Positions 43,901 to 55,127 of a DNA stretch of 64,000 nucleotides are shown piece by piece. This stretch comes from Biomphalaria glabrata (lineage: Eukaryota > Mollusca > Gastropoda > Planorbidae): the NCBI RefSeq assembly GCF_947242115.1, contig NC_074725.1, positions 19,386,398-19,450,397 of the forward strand, given 5' to 3'. Position 1 is the stretch's first letter, and every line of letters starts with the position of its first letter. The notes under the pieces were generated by a model that saw only the letters and a program-made list of their open reading frames with translations, made no database searches and was not told the DNA's origin. The position numbers and the translations under genes were made by a program.

Positions 43901-46900
43901 GATTCTAATGGTGAGATCAAAGGATTCGGTAGTGAAACCACCGGTAAACGTGAGTTTTTATTATACTAATGCAATATTTTATTTTATATCATTTAAATTG
44001 CAAAATTTGTTATTAATCTTCATAGTTTTCTTGTGTGTGTTTTGTATGCAGTTCAATATTGTTATAAATTTATTTAAGATTTTGTGCTTATTTTCTAAAC
44101 TATATTTTTTTCCAGAGATTCATCAGTATGTCGCAGTTCCTATCCAATCACCAAGTAAAATGCCTCAGATTCTGCCTAGACAGTCAATAACTTCACAAGT
44201 TTGTATCTTTCAAAAATATTAACTAAAATTGATTTCCACTGCTACATTTAAGAAAAAAAAAATGTTTTATTTAAAATCAAGATAATAAAAAGTGTTTTTT
44301 TTTTTTTTTTTGTTTCTTTTGTTTAGATAATGAACTCTTCTGTGCGGCCGCAGATCATACAGGTAGATGCTACATCTCCATTTTCAGCTAGGAAAAGGGC
44401 ATCAGACTTTTTGGATGGAGATTTTGGAGAGGGGTAAGCTATTTAACATTTACAATCATTTAGTTCTGCTCTGGTCACCCCAAAGCAGTGGTCATGAAAA
44501 TATGATCCCCATTCAGGGTAACTCAGGCTCAGTCTTGGCTTTGATGGGTTAGTTCAAGAAATGTTGTACAATTTACTTTACAACCTGAAATAATTATCCC
44601 CATTGGGACTCAAGAAATGTTGAGTTCTGTATAATGTATATCAAAAGTTCACATGAACAATGTTGTACAATTTACTTTACAATCTGAAATAATTATTCTA
44701 TAATGTTGAGTTCTGTATAATGTTTATCAAAAGTTGACATGAACTATTGCTCTTAACAATTTTTTGTTCATACCACTCACTAGCTTTGATCTTGATGTTA
44801 TTCAGTTGCTTTGTATAAATGTTTTATTTTTTATTTTTAACTTTTTGATTGTGTCCTATTAATAGATTTCTTTTGCTCCTTGTTGCTCAAAAGCTTTTTC
44901 TTCTGGCTTGAAATCCTCCCCCACCCCACTGTTTTAAACTATTTAATTAAAATTTACTAGTGACTAATTTTGTTTTTAGAAAGCGTAGTAAAAAAGGAGA
45001 CAAAGGGGGGAAAGGTTTGCGACACTTCTCCATGAAAGTGTGTGAAAAGGTCCAGACAAAAGGAGTGACGTCCTACAATGAAGTAGCAGATGAACTGGTT
45101 GGGGAATTCAGTGAGCCTCACAATTTGTTATCTGCAGCAGATGCTGTTACGGTAAGAAATACATGTAGCTCAGCATAATGAGATCGATGCAGTTGTGAAT
45201 TAAATAAAACTGAAATTTGTTTTCAACGTGTATGTTTGTTTTTTTTTCTCTTGCAGCCTTATGATCAGAAAAATATTAGACGACGAGTCTATGATGCCTT
45301 AAATGTACTGATGGCTATGAACATAATATCGAAGGAGAAAAAAGAAATTAGGTGGATAGGTTTACCAACAAATTCTGCTCAAGAGTGTCAGCATTTAGAG
45401 GTCAGTGTTTGACTTTACCAACAACATTGCTTAAATAGTGCTGATGTATTTACAATATTGTGTTCTGTTGTATTTAGTTGGTTCTATGAAGTTAAATTTG
45501 TTGTCATTTCAAGCTTAATTAAACTAATGCCACTCATCTTCAGCATTGAAACATTTGTTTAAAAAACAAAACTAAGCTTTAAAGACTGGAAAATGTCAAG
45601 TTGAAATTATATTTTTTCTTTGTCACATTGTAATTTTTGTTTTTGTTTGATGGGAAGGAGGAAATTAAAAATCTGTCTTTTAACTGGGGGCTCACAAAAA
45701 GTGTCATAAAGATAACTAGATCTATTAGTCAAAAATATGAATAGTAAAGACATTAACATTTTCTAACATTCAGACTTATCCAGACCATGATTCATTTTTG
45801 GAGAAAGAAAGAAATTAACAAAAGCTAGTTTGTGTTTCAATCTATTTGGGGTGGCAGATAGTCTTTGATTTTCAAGATTTGATATCTAAACCTAAGACAG
45901 TGCCAAAACAAAGCAGCTTTTCCTTAAAGTGCTTGGTGTCTTGATAGGAATTGAATGTACCAGTTAAGATTAGAGTTAGGTAGAATCTTAATTACATTTT
46001 GGTCATTTTTTTTTTAATTTATATATTCATTACAATATTTTATAATAGATGGAAAAGCAAAAGAGAATAGAAAGAATAAAACATAAAACACAACAACTAC
46101 AAGAACTCATTTTACAGGTAAGCAGATTTGAAAGTAGTGTTCTTTTATTCTGAACTATTTAAAAAACTTGGTTGTAAATATGCCTTTCAAATATTCCTTT
46201 CTTTTGTAGCAAATAGCATTTAAAAATTTGGTGCAACGCAATAGGGACTTGGAGAGAACTCAAGGCCCCCCTGCACCCAACTCAGCCATACAACTGCCAT
46301 TTATTATTGTTAATACCAGTAAAAAGACTGTCATTGACTGTAGTATTTCTAATGACAAGTAAGCGTTGTTTTTTTCTTTTTGAATCCTTTCACATTGTCT
46401 CAGTGCATTCTTTTCACTTGGCATAGTTTGAGAAACTATTACGGTGGAAGATATTTTCTTTCTACAAGCATTATGATTAAAGTTGGAAACTGCTGACTGG
46501 TAAATACATAAGGCTACTTAATGTAAGTCAATACATTAGATTCTTTCTATATACACCATTTGGTTTCTGATCTTTTTAGGAAAATGGCATTGCCACATGA
46601 AAAGAATGGTACTATTGTGTGACATTATTTTAACATTATTTAAAATATTATTTAAAAAAAAAACATTTTAAAGCTAGTTATGCTTAAAAGTATTTTATGT
46701 ATTAACCAGATACGAATACCTGTTTAAATTTGATAACACGTTTGAAATACATGATGACATTGAAGTACTGAAAAGAATGGGAATGGCCTTTGGTCTTGAA
46801 CGGGGTCAGTGCACACAACAAGATATTACAAGAGCATCTAAAATGGTGCCAAAGTCCTTGGAACCTTATGTCTTGGGTAAGTTATGAAAGGTTTTTATAA

Positions 46901-47532
46901 TTTAGTTAGAATAATTCATACATGACTCAAATGTTTTAACATCAATACTTTTTTTTTTTTAATTAAAACTTTAAGAAATGCTCTGTTGTCATTATGACCT
47001 AAGTCTGAACTATCATAAAAAATAAAAAGAAATGAAGTTCCAATAGAAGCTAAAGTGAATGTCCACAAGTCTTTGAGATGGCTAGCACATGGTCTATAAT
47101 TATGATCTACTGTTATATGATAACTATTCAAACTAATTAATATTGTCTTAAAATCCACAATGACCAGGATGGCATTCAAATCACTTTGGGGTCTTTTAGC
47201 CCATGTTGGTGCTGTATTTTTTATGCAACATTGGTTTGTAGTTGAAGAGAATCAAGATAGTAAAAAACAATGCTAATCTCTTAGCCAAATGAGTTTCACA
47301 TTTTGAATGCATCTAAAAACTAGTTTTAAATGGTAGAATTTGTGTGTTTGTGAGATGTACATTTTTTTATTGATTGTTTCTCAACTGCCTTTTTAGATAT
47401 GGCCAACAATTCCACACCATTTCAGAGCACTGCTGTGAGACCAATTGACCCATCATCAGCTACTGCACAGCAAGCTAGGTAAGTACTATTGAATTGGTTT
47501 TAGGAAAGTTGTACTAATGTAATGTCAGTTTT

Positions 47533-47568
<36 letters not shown>

Positions 47569-47944
47569 TCTTTAATTTTGGGGATAAAAAAAGTCCCAAA
47601 TTTTTACTTTAGCTAAATCTGAAATCCATACAATTTTTTGATGGCCTGTCTTAGCAATCTTCTTATACTGTGTTTTTCATTATTATTAATAGAGCTGTTA
47701 CAAGCTGTATTGTATATTGAAAACTTAATTTGTATGTTTGTGTAGATACCAACAGTCTACCTCATCTAGTGCTTACTATGGAATACCTGACTCCAGTGAC
47801 AGAGAAGTAATGTCCGCTCTGTCTAGACAGTCCAGCTCAGGCTCATATGATCAGAACTCAAGAGCTGCAACTGACACGCCATCTGTCTATTCAGACGACG
47901 ACGACTCAGGATCAGATCGCTCCAGCCCTGTTGACTTAGGATGA
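28867..47944 (+). CDS. TFDP1: Transcription factor Dp (E2F dimerisation partner)
   Basis: TFDP/Dp pairs with E2F proteins on cell-cycle promoters. Coding exons by eye: 28867-28912, 34579-34700, 43889-43949, 44116-44198, 44327-44433, 44980-45151, 45257-45400, 46049-46117, 46210-46358, 46710-46876, 47397-47478, 47746-47944. All phases join and the sum is 466 codons plus a stop. The winged-helix DNA-binding domain spans exons six and seven ([25 protein letters not shown], then [19 protein letters not shown], with the RRVYD DNA-contact motif). A coiled coil ([18 protein letters not shown]) and the dimerisation/marked-box region follow ([39 protein letters not shown]). The C-terminus is Ser/Asp-rich and acidic ([12 protein letters not shown]), as in vertebrate TFDP1/2. 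The second exon ends in MAKD and the third reads [14 protein letters not shown], matching the start of vertebrate TFDP1 (MAKDAGLIEANGELKVF). Exon three could instead end at 43943, but only 43949 keeps the next exon in frame. Confidence 0.96.
30850..32215 (-). mobile_element. Longest Jockey/CR1-like LINE copy of the window
   Basis: The minus strand reads the RT palm ([56 protein letters not shown]) at 31951-31676. The thumb and C-terminal part follow in other frames ([49 protein letters not shown]-like), then the family tail at about 30860. Several frame changes are present. 5' truncated within RT. It lies in TFDP intron 1. Confidence 0.85.
32348..32837 (-). mobile_element. Solo LTR (490 bp) in TFDP intron 1, minus orientation
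   Basis: The + strand begins TGTTACGTATCTC and ends TTTATAACA; ATAT flanks both sides (32344-32347 and 32838-32841), a 4-bp target duplication. On the minus strand it ends gatacgtaaca, like the 8927-9760 LTR, so the two belong to related families, and it is read as minus-oriented. No internal sequence remains. Confidence 0.7.
34579..34700 (+). CDS. TFDP1: TFDP second exon carrying the MAKD start motif
   Basis: Acceptor TTTGCAG and donor GTAAGT bound a Ser/Thr/Pro/Lys-rich exon ([14 protein letters not shown]) ending [16 protein letters not shown] in phase 0. The next conserved exon (43889) continues NGILDSNGE, also phase 0. Vertebrate TFDP1 starts MAKDAGLIEANGELK, so the vertebrate initiator Met corresponds to 34689-34691. 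Translation could start there or at 28867. Confidence 0.82.
35072..37258 (+). mobile_element. RTE-like LINE with inverted 5' segment (twin priming), in a TFDP intron
   Basis: The forward part starts near 35223 ([14 protein letters not shown]) and stays open to a stop at 37208-37210. It covers RT ([63 protein letters not shown]), the thumb and C-terminal region ([39 protein letters not shown]) and a terminal zinc-finger-like motif (CTNCGKVC...SRIGLISH). No endonuclease domain is present. The 150 bases before it encode, on the minus strand, the segment that normally precedes ([37 protein letters not shown]). The direct repeat TATTATTGT flanks the whole unit (35063-35071 and 37259-37267). The forward frame is intact, so the insertion is young. 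Clade assignment is by eye. Confidence 0.85.
35223..37210 (+). CDS. LINE ORF2 C-terminal part (reverse transcriptase), 5' truncated
   Basis: This open stretch of about 660 codons is the reverse-transcriptase part of the LINE above. It has no start codon of its own that belongs to the element: in-frame codons upstream of about 35223 come from the inverted segment. The RT signature FADD is near 36259-36270, and the Cys/His end is near 37120-37180. Without an endonuclease it cannot be an autonomous copy. Confidence 0.85.
37268..40000 (+). other. TFDP intron DNA between LINE and internal promoter
   Basis: AT-rich intron with T-runs (38694-38729). A tRNA-like word gagctgtggtctagtgcttaa (about 38077-38097) may be a SINE head remnant. 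A Jockey/CR1-like fragment lies at 38270-38550. No further exon is supported. Confidence 0.5.
38270..38550 (+). mobile_element. Jockey/CR1-like LINE fragment, internally deleted
   Basis: ggttagaccaatattagaac, cctcaactcaagaaaacata and aagaaactaga match the copy at 27560. After 38395 the sequence jumps to the C-terminal end (gctagaacaaattcctacaa, gaaaaccgacttagcagag, catgcacaaatag), so a middle part is missing. Confidence 0.65.
39300..40485 (+). promoter_or_regulatory. Likely internal promoter for TFDP isoform B
   Basis: A stretch of higher GC and CpG content than the surrounding introns leads directly into exon 40486. It contains an E-box in gtcacgtgccg (about 40210-40220) and an NRF1-like palindromic word (acgcatgcgcg, about 40456-40466) within 30 bases of the ATG. 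A C-run followed by a T-run (about 39275-39296) marks its left edge. Functional assignment is inference from composition and position. Confidence 0.45.
40486..40851 (+). CDS. TFDP1: TFDP alternative first coding exon (isoform B, 122 residues)
   Basis: A 122-codon open exon starts at ATG 40486 ([19 protein letters not shown]) and ends NVDVNFH in phase 0 before GTAAGT. That phase fits the common exon at 43889, giving a 532-residue isoform in place of the 466-residue one. It is acidic and Ser/Asp/Glu-rich ([25 protein letters not shown]), the composition of a transactivation or protein-binding segment. I recognise no family. It lies just after a GC-richer, CpG-containing promoter-like stretch, unlike the AT-rich introns around it, which fits an internal alternative promoter. 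It could instead be a small separate gene, but the strong donor and lack of a plausible stop context argue for splicing. Confidence 0.7.
40852..43888 (+). other. TFDP intron before the first common exon
   Basis: AT-rich to mixed sequence. A CpG-containing part continues from the internal promoter to about 41790, with a GT microsatellite at 42100-42116. Around 43000-43700 there is mixed-composition sequence with tRNA-like words (gtgtggctgaatggcatgc) that may be an old SINE, but no B-box pair is convincing. Confidence 0.4.
44980..45400 (+). CDS. TFDP1: TFDP exons encoding the winged-helix DNA-binding domain
   Basis: Two exons (44980-45151 and 45257-45400), split by a short intron, encode the Dp DNA-binding domain. 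The first starts with the basic nuclear-localisation-like [12 protein letters not shown], then [14 protein letters not shown] and [14 protein letters not shown]. The second carries [35 protein letters not shown] and the conserved TNSAQECQ. These are the most conserved stretches of the family and fix the identification. Confidence 0.97.
47537..47567 (+). repeat. Long T-run in the last TFDP intron
   Basis: About 31 consecutive T, 180 bases before the last acceptor. It may be a length-variable tract or the reversed poly(A) of an old insertion. Confidence 0.7.
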
Positions 47945-50900
47945 CCCATGGTCACTGTGCTGAATGGGGTGAGGTTGAATGTGGTGAGTGGCTGTGTTAA
48001 TGCTTGGCTAAAAATTTTTATCATAGTCTGTGTGTGTGCATGTGAAAAATATGAGAGTCAGTTTTATTTTTTTAAATAAATTGTGATAGATGTATAGAAG
48101 CTAAGTACAGCACATTTTTAGATTAAGTCACCTCCAGTGAGTGAAATTGACCATCCTACCTTACAAAATCTTTTGTGTTGCATAAATGAATAAGTTGAGC
48201 TTCTTTCAATAAAGAGATGAAGACGAGAGGCTCATTTTTTGAACTAAAAATTCTTGCTTCAAAATTTTACTTTTCCCAGCTTCATAATTTTGTAAATGTC
48301 ATCCAAGTTTTGTCTCATTATATACATATTTTTTAAAATTATTTATTGAGTTTTAAATTTTTGATATTAAGAGTTGGTAAATGTTTTTTCCAATATTGTC
48401 CATTATGTCAGAATTCTAGACATTTGTAGGTTGTAATATTAAATATTGGTGTCCCAAATGATACATATAAAAAGGGGGGGGGGGAGTTTTGGAAAATATT
48501 TGTACAGTCAAGCTGATCTTCCAATAAGGACATTTGTGAAGTGCTAGGTTTAGGAAACTTTCTATCATTTTCTGACAAAATCTTAGAACCATTTACAGTA
48601 CAAATGTTCATATGTAAAGTATGTGATTGACTTTCTGTATTTTGTATTGACACATTTACTTAACACTCCTACCCCACCCCCTTTTCCCCCAAAAAATTTA
48701 AGATTTTATATACCTATCTTTTTTAAAATTTAGCCTAGAAAGTATTTGTAATTAATAAGCTTGCCTTAAAAAATGTCATTGAATTATTATTGTTAAGACT
48801 TTTGAGTTACTGTGCAACACATTCTTGTATAAAGTATGTTAAGTACTGATGGCTTTTTTTTTTTTTTTTTTTTTTATAAATAAACTCAGTGCTAATAAAA
48901 CTGTTTTGAATTTGGCATACTAAGGGTAAGGGACAGGAGAAGAATTATTTCAAGTGTAGTGCTTTGTGTATGTTCTGAATGAAAGTTATGCACTTGAGAG
49001 TGAAACATTGACTAACACTATCCACAGATTTAGTCAAGGTGACTGTACATAATTTTCTGTAAATAATCTCCAGATTTGAGTTATGTTATGTGTGTATGGC
49101 TGTCAGTCATGGCATGCTTGACTAATGAATGAATGAATGAATGTACTTTTTGGGTATAGGCTACTAGACCAATACTATTTATCCTGTCAGGTTTTGAATG
49201 AATTTGCAAATATTTTGGTAGTGCCAATAGCCTATGGAAAGTGTTTAATAAATGCTTTGTAATTATATTAAAATAATATAAATCCTATCAGGCGACTGTA
49301 ATTAAAAGCATATTATATTCATGTAAAGTTTTTGTTCTGTAAAAAAAAAATCTTTTGTTTTTGAATCTTGCTATTAGTGTATATTGTGTACAATATCCAT
49401 AGTTAACTTGTGTTACTTAGTTACAAAAGCTGTTTTGTTTTTCCCTCCTTTTGCATATTGTGTCATGCTTTATTAATTGGCAGGTCCTTTCTGTGTTTGA
49501 TTTTTTTTTCTGGTATTGTGTTGATGGATCATTATGTGTCAGAATTTCTTTGTTCCAAGTGTAATTTTTATCATGTGCTTTAATATACAGCACCTTTTTT
49601 TTTTTTCTCTTACTTTAAAATTATAGAGTTATCATAAAAAATTCTTTATTTTATAGTTGAACTTAACTCAATTAACGTCTGCAATAGTTAAATGTCTTGC
49701 TTAATGTCAGCCATTGCTGCATAGAAAGATGTCATTAGAAGTATAGGTCAATGCAGTACTTACATTGAACAGATTTAAAAAGAAAAGCTTCAAATAAACA
49801 AAACTGCACTGCCTTTTGATTGAAATAAAGTCAATTCATTGTGACACAACAGAGAAATGAATTCGTGACATGTTAATTCTCTGATCTATGTATATATTAA
49901 ACAAATCCATTTCTTGGATACTATTAAGCTGAAAAAAAAAAACCCGAATGCAATGGACTTCACTAATAACTTTTAATAATTAGTGCAAATGTGAACATAA
50001 ATTGTAACCAAGGGAGAAAAGATTGTCTTGGAGAGAGCATTTTAAACATTGCTGCCTAATTGAACATGTTTGTTTCACATAGTCTAATGTTAACAGAAAT
50101 ACCATCCTTGTTTGAGAATAGACTAATAGAGTAGATATGTGGAGGGGTAAGAATTTTTTTTTTATAATCAAGTCTTTTTTCAAGGAAAAAATTCTCTTTG
50201 CTCATAATCTATTTATAAAAAACAAAACTTCATCTTCTGTGATCTGTGATTATATTTCTGTTTTTCTCAGAATCCACATAAATTAATTAGTCACTGGAAT
50301 AAACATCACAGATGTTGTGGTCTAATTTTGTATCCACTCTTTAAGATTTTTTACACTGAGGAAAATTGGTGGACTTTTTATATCTACATATATCTCTTGT
50401 GTTTCTAGTGACAGAGGAGATACCTTCATGACATGAGTTGACATCTTATTATATAACTAGTTGTCATACAAGATTTTGTGATAAAGCATTGGCCTTTTTA
50501 GTTCACTTCTAGCTACTTATTTTCTAAATGAAATCTTTGACATTATAAGAGAACTTCAGGAGGTCTTCATAGTGTAACAATGTTTTTAAAAACTATTTAG
50601 ACAAATTGTGTTATAAAAAAATTCGGATTATTTAGCTTGATTGCTTTTGTAATATATAGGCTTCTCATTGGGTTGGATCAAACTAGGTTATTTCAGGTAT
50701 TCATTTATTTTAAAATCACTCTACAATCCCACATTTGTAAAGTGTTTATAGTCAAGCTTAAGGTAATTAATAAACTGCCCACATACTATGTCCTTCAAAG
50801 TTTTCTTGACACAGAGACTTCTGGGGAATAATAAATGGTTTAAAAGTATGTTAGTGCTGCTATAAAACAGAGTACAGGGAACAGCTGTCACATGAATGTC

Positions 50901-52200
50901 TTAAAGGTAAACTTCAGTGGAAGATTGTACACTCTGTAACCAAACTATTGCCAAGTGAATTGGAAACTCTTAACAAATGAACGTTGGACTACATTCTAGT
51001 TGAGTATCATGTGTTTTATGCAAGCATTATTGCATTGATCTGTTCAGAACTATATCCAACTCTGAATACTTCAAGGTGACATTTAGACCATACAAATATC
51101 ACCTTCAAATATCAGATCTCTATTAGACTGAGTCAGTCTTGTTATGTTTGTAGAACCAAGGTTTGATTATTTATTCTTTTACAATTTTTCTAATTGAGCT
51201 TAGTGTTTGTATGCAGCTATTTATAAATGGACTGGAATAAGAAAAACAAGCATGGATTTGTTTTGTGTGAAATCATGTCACAGTTCAACAAAACGTTTTC
51301 TGTTGCATCAATCCTTTGGCTGTCTCATGTTCTTTTTTTTGATATCCCCTTTTTGCTTACACCATTGATTTCCTTACCTATTATGGTCAGTCTGTGGAGA
51401 CAGTCAAAGTGGAGTAGACACTGTAATGCATGATTGGAGGTAGTTTACTTGTAGCCAAGCCCCAAAGATGGGGATAAGACTTGACCAGCAATTAATGTCT
51501 GGGACTTTGTGTTTGGTTCAGTTCAGTACTTAACACTTAGCTTCAGTTGACATTGAATTACAAGTCATCAGTTTACTGGGGTAGTTCTCTGTAGGTCAAA
51601 CAATGAAAGATCAACACCATAAGTCTTTTTTTTTTTTTTTTTTTTTTACTGTATGAAAGCAAAAATTACTTTGTAACCATTTTGGTGTCTGCCTCTTGGT
51701 ATGAGCTCAGTGTTATTTTGCCTCAAGTCAATGCCATGTTTTGTTTTTTTTAAATTCTTTGATGGAAAGTGTCCAATAGTGCTCTTTATTCCTTCTCTAG
51801 TTTCTGGTGAGATGTCTTTATTTCATTTCATAGATTCTAAGCATCCTTTTTTTTTTTTTTTTAAGATTTTGTTCAATATTTTTTTAGATTTTTTTTATCT
51901 CTAATTGAACATGTCCACTCCCTGTAACTAAGATCATGGGTTTTGGCTGTACCCTGGTAACAATATGGGCTTTTTTCTTATAGAATAGAGCTCAGTGGTC
52001 ATTACCCTTGATTGGATTGAGTGGCCAGTTGTATCAAATGATGTTTACTGTGTTTGAATCATGCTTACGTAATGTATACAATAACTGAAAAACCTTTGGC
52101 ACACTGTAATGACTTGACTAAGGTATTTGAATTCTGAACCGTGTTATGGCTGTGCTTTTCATTATATGCTGATTTCAAATAAATCATTTACGCTTGCCCC
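47945..52200 (+). other. TFDP 3' UTR and downstream AT-rich DNA
   Basis: No further coding exon is visible. The stretch is AT-rich with T-runs (48854-48875, 51627-51648, 51848-51862), a short GAAT microsatellite (about 49123-49142), a G-run near 48474-48484 and scattered AATAAA hexamers. The first kilobase is probably TFDP 3' UTR. The short open frames are not supported by codon usage or similarity. Confidence 0.45.
48879..48899 (+). terminator. Candidate polyadenylation signals of TFDP
   Basis: Two AATAAA hexamers (48879-48884 and 48894-48899) follow a T-run about 0.95 kb after the TFDP stop codon. Further hexamers occur near 49250, 49822, 50767 and 52177, so a 3' UTR of up to about 4 kb is possible. 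Confidence 0.4.
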
Positions 52201-52569
52201 GTGCATCTTCATTGCCTACCAGCCTCAGCTGCTGTCCCACTGTTCATTATTTTGTCAGCAATTGACCCATGCTTTATAACATATGACTTTATTGGAATGT
52301 TCAAAGAATGAGAATTTAACATCCACTCTACATTATTGATGCCAATTGATAGTGTCATCTTTAACAAAAATCTTTTTATATTTATGAATTATGATGGATT
52401 TTTTTTTGAAACATTTTTTAAATCACAAGTTAATTAAATTAAAAAATGTATTATTAACACACAATGTTCTTCATTATTTATTCAATCCCAATATATATTA
52501 GACCTTATATTGAAAGTTAAGTTTTTGTGTCAAAAGTTTTCCCTTTTTGGTATGACATTCTTAGCACCT

Positions 52570-52765
52570 ACCGGTATAGAATAAAACAGGGTATAGATAA
52601 ATAATATGGTCAAGTGATATGATCTTTGGATCTGTCTCACATTGGTTGCAAGTTCAAAACCCTGCCCGCTGCCATTCAATTCGGTCCTTAGGAGCTTTAG
52701 ACAAAGTTTTCAAAAACTTCAATTTCTGAAAGACCATCCGAAACTTAGAAAGACCAGCCCTTTAA
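52570..52765 (+). repeat. Diverged SINE with tRNA-like head (family 1-like)
   Basis: ggtcaagtgatatgatcttt then B-box-like gcaagttcaaaaccctgccc, followed by cttcaatttctgaaagacca and tccgaaac, resembles the family-1 SINE body end. Strongly diverged. Confidence 0.45.
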
Positions 52766-52770
52766 TCACG

Positions 52771-53057
52771 TCAGCATCTATTTAACAAAACATTGTGAAT
52801 ATAAAGTATGTCATTGCCTCAGCATCTATTTAACAAAACATTGTGATATAAAGTATGTCATTGCCTCAGCATCTATTTAACAAAACATTGTGGATATAAA
52901 GTATGTCATTGCCTCAGCATCTATTTAACAAAACATTGTGGATATAAAGTATGTCATTGCCTCAGCATCTATTTAACAAAACATTGTGGATATAAAGTAT
53001 GTCATTGCCTCAGCATCTATTTAACAAAACATTGTGGATATAAAGTATGTCATTGCC
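52771..53057 (+). repeat. 48-bp minisatellite, six copies
   Basis: The unit begins tcagcatctatttaacaaaa and ends gtatgtcattgcc. Copies start at 52771, 52819, 52866, 52914, 52962 and 53010 (one copy is 47 bp), and the next copy breaks off after 'tcagcagctatt'. Copies three to six look identical; the first two differ at one place, as after recent expansion. Confidence 0.9.
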
Positions 53058-53499
53058 TCAGCAGCTATTCCTGTAAGGCCTTGAATCAGTGACATAGCGA
53101 AGGGGTTCATTGAACCCCGGCCCGATGGCGTAACAACCATAGGCCAAGGGCCTGATTTACCTATTTACAACATAAGCCATAGCTTAGGGCCCCCAATAAA
53201 TATTTAGATCTTAGAGGATCTGGAATTGGGACCCCATGTCTCAAATAGATTAGGATCTTTTCAACTCTAAATAAGGCACTGCTTTGTGTGTAGGGGTTTC
53301 ATTGCGCATGGGCCCATGACTAATGATCATTGTTAGGGGCGACAACAATGTGGAAAAAAAATAACTGCAATTTTTTTTTAAATAATGGTTAAAATATCAT
53401 AAAGGTCATATCAAACTTGATATTTACTTCATAACATTAACCCGTGTTTTCAGCTAGAGTCTGAGGACACGCGCTTGGACTGCTTTCATTGGTTTATTG

Positions 53500-54585
53500 C
53501 AGTGATGCCCAACCTTATACGGTCTGCGGGCCATTTTAATTTCCGACACTCGTGTCGCGGGCCACATCAATGAAAAGATGAAAAAAAAAATTAAATAGAG
53601 AATAAACTATTTTAAATAGTTTATTACAAACTCGTGGCTCTAGTCGGCAACGCAGCGTAGAAAACAATTGTCTGCATCGCTCAAAATTTCTCAAGCAGGG
53701 GCGTCAGGCTTTGTAAGTCAGTCAGTTGCAGTTCAGTCGGGGCACTCCTCAGAGTAAGTAAAAAAAAAACATTTCGAAATCTGCTTCTCTGTCGGAACAT
53801 GTGTTGTATCATTCAGTTTTGGAGATTTGAACCCATATCTTCTACTCGCCTTGCAACTGTAGTGCGAGAAAGTCTGACGGCTTCGTTTGCATTTTTCTTA
53901 GCACTAATTTCTTACATCACTGCTAGAAAGCACTTTTTTTACGCTTCATTTCTGAACTCTAATGCGAGCGGCTCTGTAGTTTTCCCTTGCCGCCAACTCA
54001 TTTTCTTGTCTCTTTTTTGGTAAATATTTTCGTCAATGGTTCAACTCACTCAATTATGCGTGAATTGCCAATCTTTTTCTTGGCGGCTCAAACCAACAAT
54101 GTCTGCATATTTTAAAAATGTTTTTACTATATCTTTGTTATGTTATGTTCTTTAAGCACCAAGAAAATTAAAAGCTGCCACAAATCTGTACAAATCAAAC
54201 ATGTTGGATTATTATCATGTTCCACAAAAAGAAAAGCAAAGATCTGTCCACTTTTTCTTCCATTTTCTCCATTCAGAGTTTACTCGCACTGATACCAAAA
54301 GAACACGAACCAAAAGAATGCAGTAATGATGCCCTGTGCTACACACCCAAGATGTCAAGGACATGGCCAGCTCTTGAAAGCAGTGGCATAGTCGAAGAAT
54401 ACAAATCTGTTAACTTTTTTCGCCAAAAATACACGTTTTGTAAAAAAATTAGTAATATGAATATTATACATTAGATTAACGTAGGGAAAATACATTTTTC
54501 AACCTTTATTCCGATGTTCGGCGGGCCGGATGAAACCACGTCGCGGGCCGGATATGGCCCGCGGGTCATAGTTTGGGCATCATTG
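53500..54585. mobile_element. hAT DNA transposon relic, 1.1 kb
   Basis: The ends are inverted: CAGTGATGCCCAACCTTATA at the left and, read on the minus strand, CAATGATGCCCAAACTATGA at the right, both followed by GCGGGCCA. The 8-bp direct repeat GTTTATTG flanks it (53492-53499 and 54586-54593). Inside are only short open stretches with no clear transposase motif. This is a non-autonomous or internally deleted hAT copy. Confidence 0.85.
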
Positions 54586-54593
54586 GTTTATTG

Positions 54594-55127
54594 TAATGGT
54601 GACTTATGGGTCCTATTCTTTCTTTTGGTTTTTCCCCTCTATTTTTGTTCATTAAACCGTTGATTGAATTACTTATTTTCATGTTTCTATTCCAGGAAAT
54701 CTAGATTTAGACGTACCATTCAAAGAAACATATTCTTTTACTTTCAGCATCGTTGCAAATGTTGAAGTGCTTATTAAAGTAGAAGGTTTTATTGTTATGT
54801 TACTTTCAAACAATTCTCACTACAAAGTATAAAGGGGACTAATTCAAGTTATACCACCTTATCAGTCAAGTACAATATCTTTCCCTTGTTCGAGATACCA
54901 AACATAATAATTAATCACCAATAGTTAATCATTGGTTTTTTTTTTTAAATCGATTCTTCTTTTTTTTCGGGTAAAAAAAATATTTGGGCCAAATTTCAGC
55001 TTGATCCGAGATTGGGTGTATGTGAAATAACGTGTACAAACTTTTGACCAGACAGTGATTTGACAGTGAAAACATTCTAGGCCTTGCTAATTACATAACT
55101 TGCTGAACAACATGAACGACTGGCTTG
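54594..55127. other. AT-rich intergenic stretch
   Basis: No gene or element recognised; contains T-runs near 54943 and 54961. Confidence 0.4.

Noticed and set aside
48408-48653. 81-codon minus-strand frame in the TFDP 3' UTR
   Set aside because: No similarity, no splice or promoter context; probably chance in AT-rich sequence.
52771-53057. Regular repeats as a CRISPR array
   Set aside because: Head-to-tail copies with no unique spacers in a eukaryotic genome; it is a minisatellite.
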